Below, piece by piece: positions 1 to 11,078 of a stretch of DNA of 64,000 nt; within the stretch, counting starts at the first letter, position 1; each line of letters opens with the position of its first letter. The notes below the pieces were generated by a model that saw nothing but the letters and a program-made list of their open reading frames with translations, was not told the DNA's origin and ran no database searches. Origin of the DNA: Heterodera schachtii. Its lineage: Eukaryota > Nematoda > Chromadorea > Rhabditida > Heteroderidae. The position numbers and the translations under genes were made by a program. The stretch lies in NCBI GenBank assembly GCA_023374025.1, contig SIJG01000011.1, positions 1,369,317 through 1,433,316 of the forward strand, written 5' to 3'.

Positions 1-283
1 ACCCGAAAATTTTCAAAAATGCACCCCTGAAATGAAAAATTTTTCAAAAAATCATCTCGAAATTATTTATTATTTTATTGACGATAATTTTTGATTTTGA
101 AATGTATCTCATTAATCTTTTGGCATAATATTTTTGCTTTTTGAAGAAAATTTTCGATTTTACACCCCTAAATTTGAATGTTTTTAGCAACTATTTCCCT
201 ATTTTTAGCAATTATTTTGGGGTTTTTTAGAAACTAAAAACTAATTATTTTGAAATTTTTAGCAACGATAAGTTGCATCCCTA
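1..283. other. AT-rich non-coding left edge
   Basis: No gene is seen here. The stretch holds A/T runs and several short phrases of the type 'acacccctaaa', which recur inside and beside mobile elements elsewhere in the window (for example near 540-640 and 23,450). It is probably degraded repeat sequence left of the first clean foldback element. Confidence 0.5.
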
Positions 284-291
284 CTAATGAT

Positions 292-870
292 TAGAGACCG
301 ACTAAAAAGGCACAAAAATCGCGAAAAAGGCACTATAAAAGGCACGAAAAAATTGAAAAAAAAGGCATGAAAAGGCACGAAAATTCCGAAAAAGGCATGA
401 AAAAAGGCATTTAAAATTTTTTTATTAAAGATTTTTAGGGAGCAAAAACATGTAAAAGTTAACCAAAAAATTAATTTTGGTCTTTTAAAAGATTATTAAA
501 TAAATGAAATTTTGGCGATCAATTTTTTAGGAAAATTTTCAATTCTTAGGGGTGTATTTTTGAAAAAAAAATTTGAATTCTTGGGGGTGTATTTTTGAAA
601 AATTTTCAAATCATTTCTTAGGGGGTGTATTTTCCCGATTTTATTGCATTATTTTATGGAATTTTTCGGAAAAAACGCCAAAAAAGGCACCAAAAGGGAA
701 AAATGCCAAAAAAGGCATTTAAGGCACGAAAATCCCGAAAAAGGCAAAAAAAGGCATAATAAAAGTCAACGTAGGAGCCTCAAACCAAGTGGAAAGTGTG
801 TTATTTATGCTTAATATATCGGAACTAATGCGCAGAAAAAAAAGGCATATGCCTCAAAAGTCGGTCTCTA
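292..870. mobile_element. hAT-like foldback element, AAAGGCA family
   Basis: The ends are inverted copies of TAGAGACCGACT (292-303 and 859-870). They are flanked by a perfect 8-bp direct repeat, ctaatgat (284-291 and 871-878). The interior is an imperfect palindrome of short 'aaaggcac/aaaggcat' units running toward both ends and has no coding capacity. The 8-bp duplication and the TAGAG start are what hAT-superfamily transposition gives; family assignment beyond that is inference. Related sequence occurs at 22,883-23,728 and about 21,120-21,250. Confidence 0.8.
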
Positions 871-878
871 CTAATGAT

Positions 879-1973
879 TGACTGAATAAAAATTATTATT
901 TCAGCATTTATTTTTTTTACAATGAATTAAAAAAATAAATAAATTTTCGGCTTTAAATATTTTAAATGTTTAAAAGCGATAAAAACTCGTAAAAAAAGAG
1001 TAAGTTCTTAAAATTTTAACACACATTTATATTTTTATTTCCATTTTAAATGTAAATAAATGGTTAACTACGTAAAATATTTTCAAACAAACTAAAAATT
1101 AATTCCTAAAAAATTCTTTATTTTGCCCATTTCTGGAAAATCCATAGTCTTGGCAGCGGCGAGGAAAAGCTTTAATTTGAATGCTTCTCCAATTTTGTTA
1201 TGCAGTGAAGAAAGCTTTGACTAAATCAATACACTTGGCAATTTGTTAAATCTTTATATAATTAAAGAGATATAATTATATATTCAAAAAAATATAAAAA
1301 TTATAAAAATCATTAAAATTCATTTAAAAACTAAATTTCTTAATAGATCAAACTTCAAAAATTAAAAACATGAAATTTTCTTATTTATTTTCTGAAACTA
1401 AAAATAAGGCCACAAGAAGATGAATGAAGATATTTTGGTGGTGGGCCGATTGGCTAAAAATAGCAATTTTTGAGGAGTTTTTCCAAAAATCAGCATAAAT
1501 CAAAATTTTGAAAATTTTGCGCTTTACAGTTGTAAATGTATTGAAAAATGGAGAAACTAATTACCTAATTAATAAGCAATCAAATTTGTAGGGAATAAAA
1601 AGTTACACACAGAAAAATGAACATATCGCCATAAATTTCGTACTTTTTGGTAGCTTACATAAAAATGGCTATTTTTGAGGATTTTTTCCAAAAATCAGCA
1701 TAAATCAGCAAATTTTCTCAAAAAGCAGCAAAAATCAGCATAAATCAAAATTTTGAAAATTTTGCGCTTTACAGTTGTAAATGTACTGAAAAATGGAGAA
1801 ACTAATTAACTAGCTTTGACCCCTTGAAATCAGCAAAATGCTGATAATCAGCAGAGTGTGGAGCCCTCCTGTATAAGAAGAGTGAGAAAAATTTATTGAG
1901 TAAAAAGGCTTTATAAAAAAAGAAAATTTAAAAAGCGAGACAACAAGAATGATTAACGGAAATTCATCAATTT
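879..1973. repeat. Repeat-rich spacer with a 75-bp direct repeat
   Basis: No gene is recognised. A segment of about 75 bp around 1,495-1,570 (containing gcgctttacagttgtaaatg) is repeated almost exactly at about 1,734-1,808. Both sit in sequence rich in 'aatcagcataaatcagca' units. The block ends at 1,860-1,872 with ggagccctcctg, which resembles the right terminus of a foldback element, but no matching left end was found, so it is probably truncated. Confidence 0.5.
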
Positions 1974-4900
1974 TTATCCGTTAATGGTGGAAACATCGAA
2001 TTTGAAATTGGGCCCGAAATTTGCCACCGCCAAATCGCCAGAGTTTTGCAGGGAAATGCATGGAAACAATGGCGGATCATCGGCAGAATAAGGGGCGGAC
2101 AAATCGGCGGTCTCTAAAAATGAATTTACAATAATTAAAAAAATATATTAATTGTTTTTCCAACCCAAACGCTGTCCATTTTTGGTGAAAATTATTTGGT
2201 GAATTCGCGGATTATAGCGTATAATGATGGCACATCCGACGACATCGCCACGCGAAAATTTCACATGTCCCTCTCGACCCGAACCGTCGGCCCAAAGAGT
2301 GGCGTCGCCTTCGAATGCAAAAGTGCCGCGGCGTTCTCGGATTTCTGTGAACGGCTCCTTTTTGTAGGCAAATCCGACGAGGGCAAAGCTGAAAATGGCA
2401 AACACAAAATTTAAAATTGATAAGTTCATTTAAAGATTTAAACAAATGAATGTTGGTTTTTTCTAAAAAATTTAATTTGCCTTTAATTGTGCATTTGTAC
2501 CGTGCTAATGCAATTGTGGTCCCTAATTAACTTTTATATATTGGTTCAAAATCACCAATCAGGGGTTTTCGAGGATGTTGTTGATCACAAAAAAAAATTT
2601 CGATGAAAAGTGAAGAATTTTTCAAGCGTAACCTTCTTGTAAAATTTTATTAATTAAAACCCAAAAATAGTTAAAAAATTTTCTCGATGAGACTCTTTCA
2701 GCATCGATAGACCAATCACCTCCATTTTTGGGACTCCATTTAACTGAATATTTTTGAAAAAAAATAAAAAAAGGTTTATTATTAAATAATAATATATTTG
2801 TGTGTGTGAAGGGTCCGTCTTACTTTTTCACAACAGCCAGCTTTATTTCGAAGTAAAATGTGCTCTGTTCTGCGAACACCGAACGCCATCCTTTATGGAA
2901 AATCTTTTTTTTATAGAAAATAAATATATCGTTTATCTTTCACAATTATGAAATAGAGAGGCGAGGGGGGCGGGAGGGGTCGGCACAAAAAAGCGAAATT
3001 TTCAGAACCAAAATTTGGCGATTTTTTGATGTCGTAAGGCACAGTCGGAAGCAAAAAATTTTATATTTTACTAAATTTTGAGAAAATTATGCAAAATTTA
3101 AAAATTTTCCTCCCTTGCGCACCCCTCTCTCTCCCTTTTTCACCCCCCCCCCCCCCCCCCGACCTAAACGAAGTCCCCCGCCCCTCCGGCCAAACATTGC
3201 CAACTCCATCTGGCCATTTCTGTCGCAGCCAAACCCAACAAGTTTTGTATTATATTGTCGACCCCCCCCCCCCCCTCTCACCCCAATTTCTGGCATAGTT
3301 AAACCGAATTATTTAATAGGGAATTTAACAAATCATTTTTAATAATAAAAAAAAAATTTTTTACCATTACTTCCTCCATTATAAATGACCATCAAACTGT
3401 CGTCATCAAAGATTTGAATTTGTTTGTGACAATAAGCGTCGTCCCAACAATTTTTGTGTGGGTTCAAAAGCACCTTAAAAAAATGATAAAAGTATTTGAC
3501 ATGACAAGAAAACGTGGCAATATAATTATAATTGTTTAATTATACAATAATAATTATTTTTTTTACTTCCACAGCAGACGGATCGAATTTAAAATTGGGC
3601 CCAAAGTTTGCCACAATTTTATCGTTAGATTCGCACAAAGAAACACATGGAAACAGTGGGCCATCAGCAGAAGAAGTCACGGCGAATATTTTGGTTGTGT
3701 CTAATCAGATAATTAATTAATTAATAATTTAAATTTATTAATTTTTGCACCCAATCGAAGTCCATTTTTGGTTAAAATGATCCGTCCGGTGGCCAAATTG
3801 ACGCCGCAACCGACCGTATCGCCCTCCGCAAATCTCAGCTTTCCACTTACGCAGAAACCGTTAACCCAAAAGGTGCCATCACTTTTGTATCCGTAACTGT
3901 TGGAATGTTTTCCCGCCAATTTGTCCGATGGCATTGCTTTGGTGGCGAGGCCAAACGAAACAAAACGAAAAGCATAACGGGTTAATTAAGTAGCCAATTA
4001 ATTAATTAATTGAGAATGCACCTTTCCAAATTAATGAACTTGATTTCGTAATAAAAAATGCCACTGTCATTGTTCGGAATTGGAAATTGTGCGAACACCG
4101 AACGAATGCGTCGACCTAATTTTTAAAAATAGAGCAATTAACTGTTAAATAATTAACTTTTAAATGCAAAATTTGATAGAATTAAATTTAATAAAATTCA
4201 TAGAATTTGCATCTTTCATTTCCTTTATGCTGAACAGTCAAACATTCAGGGCCAAAAATTTGGATGTCACCGTGACAATCATTGGCATTCCAACAATTTT
4301 GTGGAGGGTTTGAAAATTTCTGTAAATTTTTATTTAAAATTTCGTTTTTAATTTTCACACCTCGGCAATTTTCGGGCGAAAATCAGAATGGACAGCATTC
4401 AGCAGCTCTTAACACAATTCGATTAAGCAATTTTAATTTTAAGTTCTTACCTTTTCCAAAGCGATCCTTCAAAACTCCAACAAAATTTTCAAATTGTTTG
4501 AACTTCGCCACAGAATTTTCAATTCCAACAAAATTGTCAAAAATTTTTGCTAACTAAAAAGGGGGGTCATTCAAGTGCATTTTTAAAGAATTTAAATTTT
4601 ATCGGATGTAAATTATTTCACCTCGTCAATTTTAGCCAAAAAGTCTGTCTGTTGATGCAAAAGCTGATCAACTACATGAAAAAGGGAATGTTAATTAATT
4701 AATTATGCTAATTAATTAATGATTAGGCAAATTGACACACCAAGAAAATTTTCCATGGTGACAAATTTGGCACTTTGTTCTTCGCGGACGATGCTCATCA
4801 GCTGCTCAAAATGGTCCTTTTGCTGCTGTTGCTGTGTCTCTAATTGGCCAATTCGTTCCCAAATTGCGTTGGGTTGATTATCGAAAATAATTTATTCAAT

Positions 4901-5373
4901 TTATCTTTTTATTTTTACCGTATCTAAATTTATTACCGTTTCCGCTCTGTACAAATTCATTGGAATTGCCATTTGACGACGATTCCATTTCCATGTTTTG
5001 TTGCTGCTGTTGCTCCATTTTCTCCAATTGCTGAATTCGTGCTCTCAACAGGCGCAATTCTTCGGATGGACCCAAATTTGGGAAAAGTGCTGAAAATAAA
5101 TATTAAATTTTCAAAATTAGAAATTAAATTTTTCAATTCATTTCTCCTCATTTTAAGATAAAATCTCAGATTTTAGCCTTTTTATGAGGCTGGTGAAACG
5201 AAAACTTCAGGTTTTTAGTTTTTTAAAATTATTAAAGCCTATCGTTTTTTATGTTTTAAATTTTCATGGCTTAGAAATAGAAAATGTTAAAAATAGCAAC
5301 TTGAAAAACTGTTTTAAATTATACCTTTGTCTGCTTCGGCTGTGCCATTTGTTGGACCGGTCGGAATTGACAT
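1974..5373 (-). CDS. Tandem double-SPRY (B30.2) protein with Q-rich coiled-coil N-terminus
   Basis: I assembled fourteen exons: 5373-5325, 5089-4937, 4881-4741, 4671-4622, 4553-4451, 4407-4361, 4319-4211, 4115-4022, 3965-3751, 3700-3567, 3473-3365, 2890-2824, 2388-2165, 2113-1974. Summed they keep one frame of 544 codons plus stop. The protein starts [10 protein letters not shown] (no signal peptide), runs through glutamine-rich helical exons, then a SPRY domain ([40 protein letters not shown]). The last exon of this first SPRY has an in-phase donor (GAA|gtaaaa) into a second complete SPRY ([34 protein letters not shown]). SPRY domains are protein-interaction modules; the family is greatly expanded in cyst nematodes. 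Oddities: exon 7 fits only a GC donor, and the exons starting at 4881 and 3965 follow TTTTCG, not AG. If 3567 is read through instead, a stop soon follows and the second SPRY would be a separate partial copy. Confidence 0.75.
3120..3300. repeat. Long C homopolymers in an intron
   Basis: Two poly-C runs, each well over ten bases (about 3,144-3,160 and 3,262-3,275), lie in the intron between exons 11 and 12 of the double-SPRY gene. They create spurious proline-rich open frames. Such runs are unstable and hard to sequence. Confidence 0.8.
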
Positions 5374-5750
5374 TTTATTTGAATAAAAAATCAATTTGAA
5401 AAAAAGGAAATGCGAATTAACAGCAATAATAAATGGAAACGAAAGTGATTGAATGACCAACACAGGTGCTCGCTCTTCAGCTGCTGTTTTTTTACTGATT
5501 TTTTTAGGAGAAATTATTTTTTTAAACGAAAATAAACAAAAAAAAAAAGTAATTGAAAGGAATGAGAAGAGAAAATACATTTTGATTATAAAAATTATGT
5601 TTAAGATTATCTTTATAAACAAATTTTTAGTGACACGGCAAAAAGATGACCTAAAAATTGAGAAGGATGGGAAAACGACGCAAAAGGACGAAAAAATGTT
5701 ACTTCTCATAAAAAATGAAAATTCCAATCGTACTAGATAAATATAATTAT
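5374..5750. repeat. Upstream region of the double-SPRY gene with one arm of a direct repeat
   Basis: No coding exon is seen. The segment from about 5,548 to 5,735 is similar to about 6,860-7,060: both contain 'gagattatctttataa', then 'gacctaaaaatt', then a gatgggaaaa...gacgcaaaa stretch. This is a dispersed direct duplication on either side of the foldback element at 5,751-6,441. Confidence 0.5.
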
Positions 5751-6441
5751 TAGTGCTGTCCGAGACCAAAAATTTCCCGAGACTCGAGACCGAGACCCAA
5801 AACTCCGAGACCGAGACCAAAAAACTCGAGACCCGAGACTTTTTTCAAAAAATTTTTTTATTCGCTTAAAAATCGTGAAAAAATTTTTTTTTTGCGTATT
5901 TTAATTTTGACTCAATTAGGTACTATTATCAATCCAAACACGCACTTTTTTGAGCTGTTTTTTAGTCAATTAAAAAAGGGGCATTTTGGAACTCCGGCGG
6001 TGCCGATAGGCGCCGCAGGGGAAAATTTTGACTTTTTAGTGCAATTTGCGAACAAATTAGTACAAGAATAACATTTTTTATGATTTTAATTGTTAAAATT
6101 GTGATTGAATTCCCACCGAAAAAGGAATAATTTTGAAAATTAGAACAAAAAATAGATACGTGAAGGGGAACTGATCCAACGCAAAAATGACGAACATAAC
6201 CAAGAGCACAACCCACTAGACAACTATATGAACAAGCGGATTAAGCAAAAAAAGTACCAAAAATACATAAATCTTAAATTTACAAAAAGCCAATCATTAG
6301 GGGTGTAAAAAAGTCTCGGTCTCGAGTCTCGAAAATCGAGACCGAGACTTAAACACCCGACCGAGACTCGAGACCAATACCAAAAAAACCCGAGACTTTT
6401 CTCGAGTCGAGACTCGAGACCGAGACTCTCGGACAGCACTA
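5751..6441. mobile_element. hAT-like foldback element, CGAGAC family
   Basis: The termini are TAGTGCTGTCCGAGA at 5,751 and its inverse ending at 6,441. They are flanked by ataattat and ttaattat, an 8-bp duplication with one mismatch. Both arms are arrays of CGAGAC/CGAGACT units facing each other. The interior carries the GC hairpin module at about 5,993-6,018. No transposase is encoded. A truncated relative, with gtgctgttcgagaccg, lies at about 53,584-53,652. Confidence 0.78.
5993..6018 (-). repeat. GC-hairpin module (CGGCGGCGCC-loop-GGCACCGCCG), inverted copy
   Basis: This is one of about ten copies of a GC-rich near-palindrome in an otherwise very AT-rich window. The others are at about 8,963, 11,731, 11,866, 21,778, 22,033, 23,062, 52,099, 53,303 and 53,731. 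All lie inside hAT-like foldback elements. Confidence 0.85.
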
Positions 6442-7775
6442 TTAATTATCATCAATGTATTTTATTTGCGAGAAAATGGTTTTTTCAGAGTGAGCAAAAC
6501 AAAAAGACAAAAAAACTTTTTACTTTTAATAAATTTCTACTAATTTGCATTTATTGACCTTTCTAAAAGGCCTCATTTCCGGAATTTCCTGAAAGAATGA
6601 ATAATAAATTATTTAATTGATTAATTAATGGGACGGAATGGGCAAAGGCAAAATTTTAGAAATTTCATAATAAAAATGCATATTTTAGTTTTTAAAGTGT
6701 TTTTTGATTTTTATAATTTATGTTTTTTAATTTGATAAAAATTCTCAAAAATTATGTTTTTATTCTGAAAATTTTAATAATTGAGTAAAATTTTTGAAAC
6801 AAATTTTGTGCTCTTAATGTCCGTCATATTTATTTTAAACAAAAAAATGTTGCCCGATTTATCCGAAAAGTGAATGAGAAGAGAAAAGATATGTGATTAT
6901 AAATTATAAATATTAATGTTTGAGATTATCTTTATAATTTTTTTAGTGACTTGGGCTAAATGCTGACCTAAAAATTATGGAGAGATGGGAAAATGACTGA
7001 CGCAAAATGAAGAAAAAATTAATTGTACTTTTTAAAAAATAGAAAATTCCATCGTACTAAATGGATTCTTCGTACTGATACTCGACAAAAAAAAATCGCA
7101 ATAATTTTTCAAGAAGCTTTTTTTCTTTAATGAATTTTCTACAAATTTGCATTTTTTTTACCTCTTTAAAACGCCGCGTTTTCCGTAATCCGTTATTATT
7201 GTTTGGACCTATCTGATGTGAATAAACCTGATATTTTCAATTATCCATTAGCAAAGGCATCAACGGATAAAGGATAAAAAAACACTGGCAAACGAATGAG
7301 AAACGGAGAAAGTTTTTTTTGTAAAACAAAAAAAAACAGAGATAAATTGGTGCATTGAGCAGAAAATCTGATGGAATGAATAATTAATTAATGAATCGAT
7401 TAATGGGATGAAATGGACAAAGAAAATGTGTAAAGCCAATAGGAATTGGCTATTTTGGATTTTTTTGCCAATAAAATAATTACGCATTATTTTGGGAATT
7501 TGTCATTATTTTTGCAACAATAAGAATTTTCTGAGAATTTATTAATAAAAAATGCTTTTGATAGTTTTCTTGGCAAAATTCTATAATTCTTTTTCGAAAA
7601 TTTTTAATAAAAAAAGAAAAAATCGCTTTAAAACAGAGCTGTCTTGTCCTTAGTTCGAAGATTTGTCCTTATTTGGATGAATCCACCAAATTTGAAGATA
7701 ATTTTTCGAAAGAATTTCTTAACCGAAAAAAAGTATACCGAGCCTTTGATCAATAAATTTCTTTTTTCTGCTCTG
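6442..7775. other. AT-rich spacer, no gene recognised
   Basis: No exon with SPRY or coiled-coil similarity is visible on either strand. The stretch contains the second arm of the direct repeat described at 5,548-5,735 (here about 6,860-7,060). The short open frame at 7,260-7,487 is low-complexity and lacks support. Confidence 0.5.
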
Positions 7776-7859
7776 ATCGCCAACTAATTTGAACAATTTC
7801 AGGATAATTAACGATCGAAGTTATCAGTGATCAAAACCAACCAAAATAAAATAATACCA

Positions 7860-8200
7860 AAAAATTATGAAAATTTAAATGATCAATGTTATCTCTCGCT
7901 GATTAACAATTTAAGCTCCAATCCGATACTTTTTAGTGCTTGGATTAAAAGCATTCCCTCTACCATTTTTTAGGTCATCGTTTTGCTCAACAGCAAGCCA
8001 AAAAAGATTAATTATACATATTATTGAAAAAGATTATTTTAAATGATGGGTCATTTTGCCCTAATTACTTTTTGCTACCCAATGCCATCCCATAAAAGGC
8101 TGAGATTCAGTATTAAAACATCAAATGTTCATTCATTCATTTATATGCGGTGATGAATTTACTCCCCAAATTTGCATATCGTTTTTTTAATCAATTAAAT
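7860..8200 (+). promoter_or_regulatory. Type-2 conserved 5' block (candidate promoter) of SPRY gene
   Basis: About 340 bp here are closely similar to about 42,755-43,075 and 55,470-55,755. Shared landmarks in order are 'cgctgatta', 'ttggattaaaagc', 'aggtcatc.ttttgctcaacag', 'gggtcat..attttgccctaattactttttg', a CATAAA(T/A)AG-like TATA region and 'aaatgttcattcattcattta'. The start codon follows at 8,263. Conservation upstream of paralogs that share nothing else in this interval suggests a duplicated promoter. A promoter role is inference. Confidence 0.6.
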
Positions 8201-8262
8201 CAAACAATTTTTTTAAATTTTAGTTTATAGCTAGCCCAATTAATATTTATTAATTCGTAAAA

Positions 8263-10837
8263 ATGTCTTCAAATTTGATCGGTTCGCCAAATTGCTTTTT
8301 ACATCCAACAGCTGATCAGGGTAAGAGAAATAATTTAAAAAAACAATTACGAAAAATGGAAAATTATTTTATCTTTTTTTAAATTTATAATCATTAACAG
8401 CGGCAGCAGAAGAAGTGGACAAATATGAAGTGTTCAGTTGGAACGGAGATTTGAGCGACCAAATGGCAGCACAATTTTTGGTCACTGATCAGCAGCGGTT
8501 GAAGGTGGGACAATTCAAAACGTACAAATGAGCACAATGGGAGTGGACAAATGAGCACAGAGGGGGGTGGGGAAGAGGCCTAACGGTTTAGTACCGGACA
8601 AAGGGACGACTTATTCCGAGAACAATTAGGAGCAGGGCTCGCAGATCTGAGGATTTATCCTCATTTTGTGGCTTTTTGATAGGCAATGAGGATTTTTTTT
8701 TGAAATGATGATTTGAGGATTTTTGTGGCTTTTTGAGATATTTTGAAGCTTTTGGGGAGTCAAAATCTTTTAAATTTTATGATTAATTTTGATAAATTGA
8801 TGGGTTTTTAAAAAGCTCAAAACGAAAATTTAAGCCAAATTTTCCAAATGATTTTGTTCAATTTCTCATAAAAAAACAGAAAATAACAATTTTCCGAGTA
8901 TAATTGGCCATTTTTTTGGACAAAACTGTTAACAAATTGCATTAAAAATTACAAAATTTTTCCCGGCGGCGCCTATCGGCACCGCCGGCCCCCCTATTCC
9001 CCAAAATTTTTCTGCAAAAAGCGCCGAAAAAAAATCAAATTAGATTTTCATGCTCAGAATCTCACAAAATGCTTATTTCTAACAAAAAATTGCTCAAATT
9101 GATCATTGACAATCAAAAATATAACATTTGAACATTTTAAGCATGTTTTGAATAAATTTTGTGAAAATGAGGCTTTTTGACCCAAAATAAGGCTTTTTTC
9201 CTGCCAAATGAGGCTTTTGAAAATTTTCATCTGCGAGCCCTGATTAGGAGGCATTTTGCCAAAAATCATCCAATTAATGAGTAAATGGAAATTAGAAATT
9301 AATTTATGGACTGAAAAATATTTTTTATTTAAGGAATGCCGAGAAAAACTTGCCAATTCCGAATTGAGAGAGACGAAATTGCTGTGCAAAAACGGGGAAT
9401 TGAATGCAGAGAATGTGAGAAAAATGAAAAAAAAAAATCATTAAAAAATGAAATGATAAAATGTCAAAGGGCGAAGGGGCTGAAAAACAGAAACTTTTAC
9501 ATTTAAAAAGAAATTCAGAAGGCGCTTAAAGCAGAGTTGGAGAAGCAGAAGCTGATGACGGAACGTAATGAATTGAAGGTGAAAGTTGATAAGATGGAGC
9601 AGGAAAAGCAGCAGCAATTGGACAAAAAATACGGTAGGAAGTATCTAAAAAACAAATTTATTTCCATTACAGTACTCGGACAGTATTGTACGCTTCAAAA
9701 TGATTTCAGTTTCTGTTGATGTGTTCAATTTAATTAAATTAAAAATATTTTGATCACTAATCAAATTTTAAATTAACATTAATTAGCTGTGAAAAATCTT
9801 AGTCTTTTTTTTAATTCTTAATTTAAATTAATTTTTCGTTCAATTTTTAACATCGCATAATTATTGTTGTAGTAAATGATCAAAATGTTATTTTAATTGC
9901 TTTAGTGACATCATCGGGCGACCATTCGCCGCCAGCGGTTTTCTCAGCGAAAATTACAAAGGTGAAAGGAAGCCTTAACTTTTCAAAAATGCCATTTAAA
10001 TTTCAGGAACTGCCTAATTTGAAGCAACAAAATGGTTGGGATGCCAAAGTTTGCCACAAAGACATCGAAATCAGCGGGGAAAATCAAATGACGATCAATT
10101 GCAAGGGCAACGGATTTGGTAATTAAAAAACAAATTAAAAATAATTAATTATATTTTTTAATTAGGGTGGCGCACTGTTTTTGCAAAATTTCCCATTACA
10201 AACTTTTGTCGTCCCGGCATTTTCTACTTCGAAATGAAAGTGATCAAATTGGAAAGGTGAGACATTTGGAGAGAGAGCCAACTTTTATTAGGGCGTATTA
10301 TTCATCATAAAAAAATTTTATATTTTATTTATAATTTTGAATGTTTTTAACAGTTTTGCCACGATTGGATTCGCCACGAAGGAAGTGCCATTGGACGGAT
10401 CAATTGGACTAAATTTGAACAGTTACGGGTACCGAAGCGATGGCTCATTTGGCTGTAATGGCATCAATCGGCCGTGCAAAATGCCAATGCCACTTGTTTT
10501 TCCATTGGAATTTTCCCCCGTGGTAATGCCATCGGCGGACCTGGCAATGGCATACAAATCATCGGAATTTTCCTCTTGCGACGTGGTCGGATGTGGCATT
10601 TTCTTGGACACTCAACTAATCTTTTTGACGAAAAATGGCCGACGAATGGGTAGGCTAATTAAAACTAAAAAAACAAAAAATTAATTTTAATTTAATTTTA
10701 AAGATTACTCCTCGTTTTTCATTTCTTCTCCCGCTAATTCTCTCAATTCTCTGTTTCCGTGCGTTTCTTTGTGGACTGGAGACAAAATTGAGGCGAACTT
10801 TGGGCCCAATTTCAAATTCAATTTGGCCACTCTTTGA
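8263..10837 (+). CDS. Coiled-coil plus SPRY (B30.2) domain protein, intact
   Basis: Exons: 8263-8320, 8401-8504, 9334-9414, 9519-9633, 9906-10118, 10166-10256, 10354-10649, 10704-10837. They join in one frame of 363 codons plus stop. The protein begins MSSNLIGSPN without a signal peptide, has about 120 residues of charged, heptad-like helix rich in E, K and Q, then a linker and a SPRY domain: [85 protein letters not shown]. The domain probably mediates protein binding in the cytosol. The gene is a close paralog of the broken copy at 55.9-63.3 kb. One coiled-coil exon present there (61709-61795) is reduced here to a remnant near 9,710, and skipping it keeps frame. Intron 2 carries a clean hAT-like insertion (8633-9242). 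Confidence 0.85.
8633..9242. mobile_element. hAT-like foldback element, CAGGGCTC family, with a paralogous empty site
   Basis: The termini are CAGGGCTCGCAGAT and its inverse (8,633 and 9,229-9,242). A perfect 8-bp duplication, attaggag, lies at 8,625-8,632 and 9,243-9,250. The interior has 'gaggatttttgtggctttttgag' units and the GC hairpin at about 8,963. The paralogous intron at 55,827-55,834 has a single attaggag and no element, which gives the pre-insertion state. The minus-strand open frame 9,054-9,389 lies mostly inside and is not a gene. Confidence 0.92.
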
Positions 10838-11078
10838 AGAAAGCGAAAAGAATTGAAGAAGGCGATAATACATTTAATTAATTATTATTTTACTCTTTTA
10901 TTTTTATTCCTTAGTTTTCAATTTTTGATTTTGGTTTTAAAACGCTAATTAATGTTTGATTTATTTTTATTTGTTTGTAATTCGGTTCAAAGTTTTTTGG
11001 AAAGAATTCTTAAGAATCTTGCTTAAATATCCTTTTTTATGTTCTGACCTGAAGCAGGGACTTTCTTTATATTTTAAG
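10838..11078. other. 3' flank of the SPRY gene
   Basis: This is an AT-rich spacer. No second gene is seen. It ends in attttaag (11,071-11,078), the left copy of the 8-bp duplication of the next element. Confidence 0.6.

Noticed and set aside
1130..1230. GC-richer patch that reads as a helical peptide on the minus strand
   Set aside because: There is no matching exon in the SPRY family, no convincing splice borders and no neighbour exon. Too short to support.
3087..3342. Proline-rich open frames on both strands
   Set aside because: They come from poly-C runs inside an intron and have no homology to the surrounding gene.
5314..5820. 168-residue minus-strand open frame
   Set aside because: Only its last codons ([10 protein letters not shown]...) are the real first exon of the double-SPRY gene. 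The rest is AT-rich upstream sequence and part of a mobile element.
9054..9389. 111-residue minus-strand open frame
   Set aside because: It spans the right half of a hAT-like element and an exon read on the wrong strand.
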